Below are positions 26,123 through 34,024 of a DNA stretch of 64,000 nt, piece after piece. The notes beneath the pieces are model-generated. The model had not been told where the DNA came from, did not search any database, and worked only from the letters and a program-made list of their open reading frames with translations. Position 1 is the first letter of the stretch. Every line of letters starts with the position of its first letter. This stretch comes from Klebsiella sp. WP3-W18-ESBL-02. Lineage in GTDB: Bacteria; Pseudomonadota; Gammaproteobacteria; Enterobacterales; Enterobacteriaceae. Where the stretch lies: NCBI RefSeq assembly GCF_014168815.1, contig NZ_AP021972.1, positions 3,782,001-3,846,000 of the forward strand, written 5' to 3'. The position numbers and the translations under genes were made by a program.

Positions 26123-27250
26123 TTAATCAACGTTCAAAGGTGGAACGGAGCGCCCCTGACGTTGGTAAAAATCGGCCACGAAGCTCTCTAATTTACCCTC
26201 TTCAATAGCCTTGCGTAAACCAGCCATTAAGCGCTGGTAGTAACGAAGGTTATGAATGGTATTGAGGCGCGCGCCCAATATTTCGTTGCAACGGTCAAGA
26301 TGATGCAAGTATGCACGTGAATAATTGCGACAAGTGTAGCAATCACACTCGGCATCGAGCGGGCTGGTATCGCTTTTATGCTTCGCATTGCGGATTTTCA
26401 CCACGCCGTCGGTCACAAACAGGTGACCGTTACGGGCGTTACGCGTTGGCATGACGCAGTCAAACATATCGATACCGCGGCGTACGCCTTCAACCAGATC
26501 TTCCGGTTTGCCCACCCCCATCAGGTAGCGCGGCTTGTCGGCCGGAATCTGCGGGCAAACGTGCTCCAGAATACGGTGCATGTCTTCCTTCGGCTCGCCG
26601 ACCGCCAAACCGCCGACAGCGTAGCCATCAAAGCCTATCTCTACCAGACCTTTCACGGAGATATCACGTAAATCTTCGTAAACGCTGCCCTGGATGATGC
26701 CAAACAGCGCATTTTTGTTACCCAGACCGTCAAAGCGGTCACGGCTGCGTTTTGCCCAGCGCAGAGACATCTCCATGGAGCGCTTCGCGTAGTCCCAGTC
26801 CGCCGGGTACGGCGTACATTCGTCGAAGATCATCACGATGTCGGAACCGAGATCGTACTGAATCTCCATGGATTTTTCCGGATCGAGGAAAATCGGATCG
26901 CCGTTGATCGGGTTGCGGAAATGCACGCCCTGCTCGGTGATCTTACGGATATCGCCCAGGCTAAAGACCTGGAAACCGCCGGAGTCGGTCAGGATTGGGC
27001 CTTTCCACTGCATGAAATCGTGCAGGTCGCCGTGCAGCTTCATGATTTCCTGACCCGGGCGCAGCCACAGGTGGAAGGTATTGCCGAGGATAATCTGCGC
27101 GCCGGTGGCTTCAACTTCTTCCGGCGTCATGCCTTTCACGGTGCCGTAAGTCCCCACCGGCATAAAAGCAGGCGTTTCCACTACGCCACGATCGAAAACC
27201 AGGCGGCCGCGGCGAGCGCGACCGTCTGTGGTGTCCAGTTCAAATTTCAT
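26123..27250 (-). CDS. tgt: Queuine tRNA-ribosyltransferase
   Basis: Exchanges guanine 34 for preQ1 in tRNAs with GUN anticodons, the first tRNA step of queuosine formation. The 375-residue TIM-barrel has TDSGGFQVFSLG with the catalytic Asp, DIVMIFDECTPYP, the second catalytic Asp in GIDMFDCVMPTRNARNG, and the zinc site CDCYTCRNYSRAYLHHL. The ATG at 27250 with a GGAGTGAAG site gives the conserved MKFELDTTDG start; a 14-codon extension upstream is not conserved. It lies 55 bases after queA. Confidence 0.96.
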   Translation of the reverse strand: MKFELDTTDGRARRGRLVFDRGVVETPAFMPVGTYGTVKGMTPEEVEATGAQIILGNTFHLWLRPGQEIMKLHGDLHDFMQWKGPILTDSGGFQVFSLGDIRKITEQGVHFRNPINGDPIFLDPEKSMEIQYDLGSDIVMIFDECTPYPADWDYAKRSMEMSLRWAKRSRDRFDGLGNKNALFGIIQGSVYEDLRDISVKGLVEIGFDGYAVGGLAVGEPKEDMHRILEHVCPQIPADKPRYLMGVGKPEDLVEGVRRGIDMFDCVMPTRNARNGHLFVTDGVVKIRNAKHKSDTSPLDAECDCYTCRNYSRAYLHHLDRCNEILGARLNTIHNLRYYQRLMAGLRKAIEEGKLESFVADFYQRQGRSVPPLNVD

Positions 27251-27305
27251 CTTCACTCCTGCGTCAGAAAAACAGTCCGACGTTTTAAACACTCATGTCG
27301 CGGCG

Positions 27306-28376
27306 TTAATCCCCGACACGCTCAGAAATAGCCTGCGGATTGTACGTGATAAACATGGCATCACCGTAACTAAAAAAGCGATATTCCGCTTTTACGGCTT
27401 CATGATAGGCGTTCATGGTGTTTTTATAACCAGCAAACGCCGATACCAGCATAATCAGCGTTGATTCCGGCAGATGGAAGTTGGTGACCAGCGCATCAAT
27501 CACCTGGTATTGATAGCCAGGGAAAATAAAGATTTGCGTATCGCCGAAGAAGGGCGCAATCAGTTCATCTTTTGCCGCCTGCGCTGCGCTTTCCAGCGAA
27601 CGCACGGAGGTGGTGCCAACCGCCACCACGCGGTTGCCGCGCGCTTTCGCCGCCAGCACCGCATCCACCACGTCCTGCGGCACTTCCGCATATTCGGAGT
27701 GCATGATGTGGTCTTCAATACTATCGACGCGCACCGGCTGGAAAGTGCCCGCACCCACGTGCAGCGTCACGAATGCCATCTCGATGCCTTTCTCACGAAG
27801 CCTGGCCAGCAGCGGCTCGTCAAAATGCAGACCCGCGGTCGGTGCAGCAACGGCGCCAGGCTTTTCGCTATAAACGGTTTGATACAGCTCGCGGTCGGCA
27901 TCTTCGTCCGGGCGATCGATATACGGCGGCAGCGGCATATGGCCGATGGCGTTGAGGATATCCAGCACGCTGCGCGCATCGTCAAATTCCACTTCGAACA
28001 GCGCATCATGGCGCGCAACCATCGTTGCTTTGATGCTCTCGTCGTCGCCCAGCAGCAGCTCGGCGCCCGGTTTCGGCGCTTTAGAGGCGCGAATATGTGC
28101 CAGAATACGTTTATCATCCAGCATACGCTCGACCAGCACTTCAATCTTGCCGCCGCTGGCTTTGCGGCCAAACAGGCGCGCCGGGATCACGCGGGTGTTG
28201 TTAAAGACCAGCAGATCGCCAGGGTTGAGCTTATCGAGCAAATCGGTGAAAGTACCGTGCGTCAGCGCGCCCGTTGGCCCGTCCAGAGACAGTAAGCGAC
28301 AGCTGCTGCGCTCGGCCTGCGGGTAGTGGGCAATCAGGGATTCAGGTAATTCAAAGGAGAAATCGGTAACGCGCAT
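27306..28376 (-). CDS. queA: tRNA preQ1(34) S-adenosylmethionine ribosyltransferase-isomerase
   Basis: Transfers and rearranges the ribosyl part of S-adenosylmethionine onto preQ1-tRNA, forming epoxyqueuosine. The 356-residue protein begins MRVTDFSFELPESLIAHYP and contains LVFNNTRVIPARLFG, AAPTAGLHFDEPLL and THLHVGAGTF-like motifs (here TLHVGAGTFQPVR), all typical of QueA; length equals E. coli. First gene of the queA-tgt-yajC-secDF operon, divergent from acpH with a 91-base gap that must hold both promoters. Confidence 0.96.
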   Translation of the reverse strand: MRVTDFSFELPESLIAHYPQAERSSCRLLSLDGPTGALTHGTFTDLLDKLNPGDLLVFNNTRVIPARLFGRKASGGKIEVLVERMLDDKRILAHIRASKAPKPGAELLLGDDESIKATMVARHDALFEVEFDDARSVLDILNAIGHMPLPPYIDRPDEDADRELYQTVYSEKPGAVAAPTAGLHFDEPLLARLREKGIEMAFVTLHVGAGTFQPVRVDSIEDHIMHSEYAEVPQDVVDAVLAAKARGNRVVAVGTTSVRSLESAAQAAKDELIAPFFGDTQIFIFPGYQYQVIDALVTNFHLPESTLIMLVSAFAGYKNTMNAYHEAVKAEYRFFSYGDAMFITYNPQAISERVGD

Positions 28377-28467
28377 GACTGTGACTCTGGGCTTAATAAT
28401 GAGGCGGGTAGTCTAGTGCCGGGGCGTCGTCCCTGCAACCCTTACCCCTCTGGATAAAGAACAATCA

Positions 28468-29049
28468 ATGAATTTTCTCGCACACCTGCACCTCGCACAC
28501 CTCGCCGACAGTTCGCTGTCGGGAAATTTACTGGCCGATTTTGTGCGCGGCAACCCGCAGCAGGACTATCCCGCCGCGGTTGTTGACGGTATTCATATGC
28601 ACCGACGCATTGACGTGATGACCGACAGCCTGCCGCAGGTGAAAGCGGCCCGTGAGTGGTTCCGTCCGCAAACGCGCCGCGTTGCCCCCATTTCGCTTGA
28701 TGTCATGTGGGATCACTTTCTGTCGCGTCACTGGGCGCAAATTTCGCCGGATATCGCCCTTACCGACTTTGTGCACTATGCCCATGCGGAAGTCACCCAC
28801 ATTCTACCGCAGGCCCCGGCGCGTTTTATTACCCTCAACGAACACCTCTGGTCAGAGCGCTGGCTGGAGCGCTACAGCGACATGGATTTCATCCAACGCG
28901 TCCTCAACGGCATGGCCAGCCGCCGCCCTAAGCTCGACGCCCTGCGCGATTCATGGCACGACCTCGACGCCCATTATGCCGGGCTGGAAACCCATTTCTG
29001 GCAGTTTTACCCGCAAATGATGCTCAAAGCGAAAAACAAAGCGCTATAG
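28468..29049 (+). CDS. acpH: ACP phosphodiesterase AcpH
   Basis: A 193-residue HD-like protein, same length as E. coli AcpH (YajB), reported to cleave phosphopantetheine from acyl carrier protein. MNFLAHLHLAHLADSSLSGNLLADFVRG, GIHMHRRIDVMTD and LDVMWDHFLSRHW hold the His/Asp ligands expected for the metal centre. The biological need for holo-ACP turnover is unclear. Its place beside queA is as in E. coli. Confidence 0.92.
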   Translation: MNFLAHLHLAHLADSSLSGNLLADFVRGNPQQDYPAAVVDGIHMHRRIDVMTDSLPQVKAAREWFRPQTRRVAPISLDVMWDHFLSRHWAQISPDIALTDFVHYAHAEVTHILPQAPARFITLNEHLWSERWLERYSDMDFIQRVLNGMASRRPKLDALRDSWHDLDAHYAGLETHFWQFYPQMMLKAKNKAL

Positions 29050-29107
29050 CCCTTGCGCTATGACCAGGAACAGCTATGCTTATTCTTTTGGGAAAAATAA
29101 AATATCA

Positions 29108-29144
29108 ATAGGCAAAACCTATCTAATTAATTGTCATAGCCTTT
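29108..29144 (+). promoter_or_regulatory. OxyR-type binding site upstream of tsaA
   Basis: Four elements spaced by exactly seven bases: ATAG (29108), CTAT (29119), ATTG (29130) and CTTT (29141). The OxyR consensus is ATAG-N7-CTAT-N7-ATAG-N7-CTAT; the first two are perfect and the last two each keep part of the motif. The site ends at the -35 box, the usual activating position. OxyR control is inferred. Confidence 0.72.
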
Positions 29145-29173
29145 TTGTGTTAACCGCCTTCCCCCCCTATACT
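29145..29173 (+). promoter_or_regulatory. Sigma-70 promoter of tsaA
   Basis: TTGTGT (29145-29150), 17-base spacer, TATACT (29168-29173). Transcription would start near 29180, about 40 bases before the ATG. Confidence 0.72.
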
Positions 29174-29220
29174 GGCCCGCGTTGCGTTCCATTAACCTTA
29201 TAAATTCAAAGGAGAACCCC

Positions 29221-29823
29221 ATGGTTCTGGTTACTCGTCAAGCGCCTGACTTCACCGCTGCAGCGGTACTGGGCAACGGTGAAATCGTTGAGAAATTCAA
29301 TTTCAAACAGCACACCCAGGGTAAAGCCACCGTTCTGTTCTTCTGGCCGATGGACTTCACCTTCGTCTGCCCGTCTGAGCTGATTGCCTTCGACAAACGT
29401 TACGAAGAGTTCCAGAAGCGCGGCGTTGAAGTGGTTGGCGTCTCTTTTGACTCCGAATTTGTTCACAACGCATGGCGTAACACCCCGGTCGACAAAGGCG
29501 GCATCGGTGCGGTGAAATACGCGATGGTGGCTGACGTTAAGCGTGAAATTCAGCAGGCTTACGGTATCGAGCACCCGGACGAAGGCGTTGCGCTGCGCGG
29601 TTCCTTCCTGATCGACGCTAACGGCATCGTGCGTCACCAGGTGGTTAACGACCTGCCGCTGGGCCGTAACATTGACGAAATGCTGCGTATGGTTGATGCG
29701 CTGCAGTTCCACGAAGAGCACGGCGAAGTGTGCCCGGCACAGTGGGAAAAAGGCAAAGAAGGTATGAACGCGTCTCCGGACGGCGTGGCGAAATACCTGA
29801 GCGAAAACGTCTCCAGCCTGTAA
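29221..29823 (+). CDS. tsaA: 2-Cys peroxiredoxin (TsaA/AhpC family)
   Basis: A 200-residue typical 2-Cys peroxiredoxin that reduces hydrogen peroxide and organic hydroperoxides in the cytoplasm. The peroxidatic Cys lies in DFTFVCPSEL (about residue 51) and the resolving Cys in HGEVCPAQW (about 171); the PxxxTxxC pattern is kept as MDFTFVC. It is distinct from AhpC, and a homologue named tsaA sits next to acpH in Salmonella, which this arrangement copies. The ATG at 29221 follows AAAGGAG; a 13-codon upstream extension is not expected. An OxyR-like site and a strong bidirectional terminator flank it. Confidence 0.92.
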   Translation: MVLVTRQAPDFTAAAVLGNGEIVEKFNFKQHTQGKATVLFFWPMDFTFVCPSELIAFDKRYEEFQKRGVEVVGVSFDSEFVHNAWRNTPVDKGGIGAVKYAMVADVKREIQQAYGIEHPDEGVALRGSFLIDANGIVRHQVVNDLPLGRNIDEMLRMVDALQFHEEHGEVCPAQWEKGKEGMNASPDGVAKYLSENVSSL

Positions 29824-29835
29824 TCGGTTGAATTG

Positions 29836-29865
29836 AAAAAAGGCTCGCCATGGCGAGCCTTTTTT
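29836..29865. terminator. Bidirectional terminator between tsaA and the DUF3999 gene
   Basis: A perfect 30-base palindrome: AAAAAAGGCTCGCC then ATGGCGAGCC and TTTTTT. It has intrinsic-terminator form in both directions and lies between converging genes. Confidence 0.92.
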
Positions 29866-29870
29866 ATGGC

Positions 29871-31265
29871 TTAATCCGCACGTTCTTTTTTCACTTCCCG
29901 CCAGATTCGCCACGCCATAAACGCCAGCACGGCCACCCCAAGTATCAGTGCCCCCCACACCAGCAGCGTTTGCCACTGGCTTTGCTGTTCGCCAACCGAC
30001 GTTGCCGTCAGCCGCGCGTCTCCGCCAAGCGTGACGTTATCGCCAGGAACCGCCCACGGAAGCTCGTTGATGGGCTGCGTTGTACGCAGCGAGGCCGGAA
30101 TCAGTAAATCGAGCCCAACATCGGCCTGCTCTGCGGCCCGATTTCCCCACGCCAGCACATAGGGGCCTTTGCCCTGCGCGTTAAACACCAGTTGATAGCT
30201 GTCGCGCGCGCCGCTCAGCGCGGGAAGCGCCTGCGGTAATCGCGCGCTGACGGTTTTCATCCTGATGGCCTGAATACGTTGGCCGGAGAAAAGAATATCT
30301 TCTGCGCGTTTCCCCTCCAGACGATACAGCACGGTTTTTGTCAGCGGTTGCCAGGGCTCATTTTCATCGCTACGCCAGGCCAGCTCCACCGGCAGAACGC
30401 CTTCGCTGGCCAGATCGATACGTAGCGACGTCAGAGGCTGCGGCCGCGTCCAGCGCCAGATGGCTTCCTCATCCGATAGCCGCTCCCCCTGAGCCATTAT
30501 CACGATCTGCTCTGACTCGGGTTCGTTTGCCTCAGCGATGGCGCTGACGCTGCGTAACGCCGGCGCCGGACTTTTCGCGTCGAAGATCACCAGCAGGTAG
30601 CGATTACCTTGCGCAGAGAGCGTCAGGCTGGCGCTGATAGTGTCCATTTTCAGACGATCGTTATCGCGCGTCAGATCCAGCAACGGCGCGTCTTCTTGCA
30701 CAGGCCGCCAGTTACGCAAATCACGGCTGACATAAACTGAGGCTTTACCCTGCCAGCTCTGTGCCGGCGTCTCCCAGTTAAGCCGCAGCTTCGCCAGCGA
30801 AAGCGAGTCCGTCATCGTTTCAGGCAGCGTCAATAAAAAGCTCTGTCCAATGGCGCTGACGTCATCGCTTTGCAAATGAATTTCGACCCCGCTTTTGGCG
30901 CGAAAAACCAAAGACTCACCACCGGTTCGTGCATCATCGCGCGGCGGGGCCAGCGACATATCGAGCGGAAACAGCCGCAGCGCTATCGCCTCTGGCGTCA
31001 CGCTCCGGGTTTTCTGCGCCACCAGCGCGAACGGCACCGTATCCCCCTGATGGTTAAAGACCCGCACATCGCGCAAATCCGGCCAGGCGGTGCTCTTATA
31101 GACCGTTTGCGGAAGCGAAACGCGATACCACGGCGATGTGCCTGAGGTTTCCAGCACAACGCCTGACGCATAATCCGTAGGCGATTCCTGAACGCTTTCG
31201 CTGCTGAGCGCGGCCCCCGAGGCGGCGAGCAGCACGCCGCATAATGCCGCATTAATCCATTTCAT
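29871..31265 (-). CDS. DUF3999 family envelope protein
   Basis: A 464-residue protein with an N-terminal signal sequence (MKWINAALCGVLLAASGAAL), a large beta-rich periplasmic region and one C-terminal membrane helix (VWGALILGVAVLAFMAWRIW, about 435-455) ending in a basic tail, so a periplasmic domain anchored in the inner membrane. Members of this family commonly sit beside DUF2339 membrane proteins; no function is known. The ATG at 31265 overlaps the DUF2339 stop by 14 bases, indicating translational coupling; the longer frame upstream lies inside that gene. Confidence 0.78.
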   Translation of the reverse strand: MKWINAALCGVLLAASGAALSSESVQESPTDYASGVVLETSGTSPWYRVSLPQTVYKSTAWPDLRDVRVFNHQGDTVPFALVAQKTRSVTPEAIALRLFPLDMSLAPPRDDARTGGESLVFRAKSGVEIHLQSDDVSAIGQSFLLTLPETMTDSLSLAKLRLNWETPAQSWQGKASVYVSRDLRNWRPVQEDAPLLDLTRDNDRLKMDTISASLTLSAQGNRYLLVIFDAKSPAPALRSVSAIAEANEPESEQIVIMAQGERLSDEEAIWRWTRPQPLTSLRIDLASEGVLPVELAWRSDENEPWQPLTKTVLYRLEGKRAEDILFSGQRIQAIRMKTVSARLPQALPALSGARDSYQLVFNAQGKGPYVLAWGNRAAEQADVGLDLLIPASLRTTQPINELPWAVPGDNVTLGGDARLTATSVGEQQSQWQTLLVWGALILGVAVLAFMAWRIWREVKKERAD

Positions 31266-33888
31266 TTTTCGTCTCCTCTTTGGGCGGTAACGGCGAAAAA
31301 TACCCAACGATAAGCACCAGAATCGCCACGCCAATAAACGCAACGGCACGCGCCAGGCCGCCGCCGCGGGCGCTGTCTACCAGCATCAGCTTCACAATGA
31401 CTATCCCGAGCAGTACGGCGCCACACAGCCATTCCCGACGGGAGCGACGCCGCGTCGCACGCAGCATCACGATCAACGCCGCCAGCATCCAGAACAGCGC
31501 GAAACAGGTCTGAATCAGCCGCGAATGCCACAGCGCCTCCACGTTCCAGGCCACTTCACCGTACCAGGCCAGCGAGCGCAGCAGGATGCCATTCAGCCAC
31601 CAGAAGCTGAGCGACAGCAGCGCAACCAGCGGCCAGGGGCGGCATAGTGAAAGCGGCGTCGGGAAGTCGCGCTGTGAAACGCGATAAAACACGATCAGCC
31701 CCAGTAGCGCAAAAGCGGCCCCCTCTTCCAGCGGATTCACCAGCGGCAGCCAGCTCTGACGATAAACCACACCATCCTGCAAATTCGTCAGCACCAGCAG
31801 GATAACCAATGCCAGCGCAACCGGAATCATCGCCTGAGAAGCGTAGAGTGCTGGCCAGACGCGGAACGGCCATCGCTGACGATGAACCGCCTCATTGACG
31901 AGGAAGATAAGCAGGCCACCCGCGGCCATCATCAGGCCACTGCCCCACGCCGCCATGCCCCATGGCAGATCCTGCGTAAACCAGAACAGCTCCGTCGCCA
32001 GCGCCAGCAAAATCATCCAGAAAAGCGACAGGTGCGCCAGTCTCGACAAACGCGATGGCAAGGCTGCGGCATCACGCCAGAGCAGCGCCCCCGCCGCGGG
32101 TAAGGCCAGACACCAGGCCAGATTCTGCCAGCCCGCGGCAAAAATCACCTGCTGCGAAATCTGCGACATCAGCACCACCAGCATCGTCGGCCACAGCAGC
32201 CATTTACTGGCATCCAGCGCCCGCCATGCCAGACGTTCGGCGACCATCCGCCAGCCCCAGACCGATATTGCCATGAGCGCCAGTACGCCAGACAGCACCA
32301 GCGAGTCTTTTTTCAGCACCAGCTGCGATGCACCAATGAGCGCAACTATCCAGAAGATCAGGCCGCCAGCCAGCAGAACCCAACTGCCCTGGCGCTGAAT
32401 ATGACGCCACAGCCAGGCCGCGGCCAGCCAGCTGAGGCTAAGTACTGCGAAGATCAGCATCAGGGAAAGCGCAGACGTCCCGTTCATCTGCGCCCACAGC
32501 GCGCTGCCCACGGCCAGTACCAGCAGCGCCGTGCCGCTATAGCTCATTCGCCGCTGCTGCTGCTGAACGCCCAGCCAGAGGATGCCGAGACCTTCCAGCG
32601 CCCAGGCCATCGCCGTCCAGCGTGCCGAAAGCGCCAGCGGGATAGCGAGCGTGGTGAATACCCCGCCCAGCGCCAGCGCCGCCAGCACCAGCGGCCTTCC
32701 CAAAGCCGGATAGCGACGCAGTGCCAGCCAGGCTAACGCCAGATAGAAACCGCCGTAGCCTAGCGCGCTGAGCGCCGGGCCGTATTCCATATGCCGGGTG
32801 ATAGCGTACTGCATACCAAAACCCATTAACGGCGGCGCAAACAACAGCACCCCATCAATAATCTGCTTACCTTTCTCCTGCGCACGTAGCGACAGCGCCA
32901 CGCTCAGCACGCCAAAAAGGATCGTATTGGCTATCAGGAAAAGCTGGCAGCTCAGGTAATACTCCGGCCGATAGCCGTCGAGCCCCCAAATACCGCCAAC
33001 GCCAAAGGTAAACAACAGGCCGAGGAGGTTAAGCTCCCGCCAGTGTTGCCAGATGCTAATCGCGAGAATACCGACGGAAAGCAGAAGGTAGAAAGAGAAG
33101 AGCGCCACATGGCTGCCGCCGCCGGTGGAAAGCAGCAGCGGTGCCAGATAACCGCCGAGGCTTGCCAGCATTGCGAGGCTAAGCGCTTTTTGTAAAATAG
33201 CCAGGCCCACGCTCGCCGCGCAAATGACCACCAGCAGCACGAAAGCCAGCGTGATTGGCAGCATCTGCCACAGCCGGAACGCCCCAAAGACGGTGAGATA
33301 GAGCGCCCCCGTCGCCCCGCCTTGCAGGATAAGCGCATACACCGGTTGCTTATGCCGCAGCCGCCATCCTACGACCAGCAGGACAATCGCAAACAGCGCC
33401 GCTGCCGCCAGGCGCAGCTCCAGCGGAAATAGGGAATGTTCAACCGTGTAACGCAGCAGGAAAGAAAGACCGAGGAAGAGCAGCAAAATCCCCAGCTTTG
33501 CCAGCGGGTTGCCTTGCATAAACCAGCGCACCAGGGACGACATGATTCCGCCAAAAGCGGATGGCTGTTGAGCAGGCGGTTTAGGGATCGGCACCGTTTC
33601 CGTTTTAGGCTGCGCACGCCAGGGGTTTTCAGGCTCAGGGGCAACGTCGATAACGGGCGGCTTGTCAGGCATCGGCTCGGGCAGCACCGCTGCGGGTGCG
33701 ACTGCCGCGGCCTGTGGCTGCGGCGCATTCGCCGCACCGCGCTGCTCAAGCTCGTCTATCCGACGGCGTAATAATGCCAGCTCTGCGCTAACGGCCGTGC
33801 TGCGCCGGAATGCAACAATCGCCAGAACCGGCACCACCACCAGCGCGAAGAATAGAACGATACAGCCAAGGGTTAGCAGTTCATCCAT
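31252..33888 (-). CDS. DUF2339 family polytopic membrane protein
   Basis: An 878-residue protein. It starts with one membrane helix (about 4-25), a short helical coiled segment (LALLRRRIDELEQRG), a Pro/Ala-rich linker (about 55-130), and then more than twenty hydrophobic helices to the end. This is the DUF2339 layout; its role is unknown. The ATG at 33888 after GGTGG is preferred to the ATG fourteen codons earlier because it places the first helix at the N-terminus. It is coupled to the DUF3999 gene, so the two probably form one membrane complex. Confidence 0.8.
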   Translation of the reverse strand: MDELLTLGCIVLFFALVVVPVLAIVAFRRSTAVSAELALLRRRIDELEQRGAANAPQPQAAAVAPAAVLPEPMPDKPPVIDVAPEPENPWRAQPKTETVPIPKPPAQQPSAFGGIMSSLVRWFMQGNPLAKLGILLLFLGLSFLLRYTVEHSLFPLELRLAAAALFAIVLLVVGWRLRHKQPVYALILQGGATGALYLTVFGAFRLWQMLPITLAFVLLVVICAASVGLAILQKALSLAMLASLGGYLAPLLLSTGGGSHVALFSFYLLLSVGILAISIWQHWRELNLLGLLFTFGVGGIWGLDGYRPEYYLSCQLFLIANTILFGVLSVALSLRAQEKGKQIIDGVLLFAPPLMGFGMQYAITRHMEYGPALSALGYGGFYLALAWLALRRYPALGRPLVLAALALGGVFTTLAIPLALSARWTAMAWALEGLGILWLGVQQQQRRMSYSGTALLVLAVGSALWAQMNGTSALSLMLIFAVLSLSWLAAAWLWRHIQRQGSWVLLAGGLIFWIVALIGASQLVLKKDSLVLSGVLALMAISVWGWRMVAERLAWRALDASKWLLWPTMLVVLMSQISQQVIFAAGWQNLAWCLALPAAGALLWRDAAALPSRLSRLAHLSLFWMILLALATELFWFTQDLPWGMAAWGSGLMMAAGGLLIFLVNEAVHRQRWPFRVWPALYASQAMIPVALALVILLVLTNLQDGVVYRQSWLPLVNPLEEGAAFALLGLIVFYRVSQRDFPTPLSLCRPWPLVALLSLSFWWLNGILLRSLAWYGEVAWNVEALWHSRLIQTCFALFWMLAALIVMLRATRRRSRREWLCGAVLLGIVIVKLMLVDSARGGGLARAVAFIGVAILVLIVGYFSPLPPKEETKNEMD

Positions 33889-33981
33889 GTTTCCACCTTC
33901 ACTGTCTATGGAAACAACAGAATGACACAAATTGTTGCATTTGTGCCATGTCTGTTAGCAAAGTGAACGGCGTTTTAGCAA

Positions 33982-34018
33982 AAAGAGACAGCCCCTACGC
34001 ACGCGTAAGGGCTGGAAG
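33982..34018 (-). terminator. Terminator after the amidohydrolase gene
   Basis: On the minus strand AGCCCTTACGC-GT-GCGTAGGGGCT forms an 11-bp stem with one mismatch (33990-34013), followed by GTCTCTTTTTGC. It ends the ycaC-like/ABM/amidohydrolase operon. Confidence 0.75.
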
Positions 34019-34024
34019 AAAGGG

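Noticed and set aside
27474..28295. A 273-codon + strand frame opposite queA
   Set aside because: Antisense shadow of a conserved gene with no ribosome site or motif.
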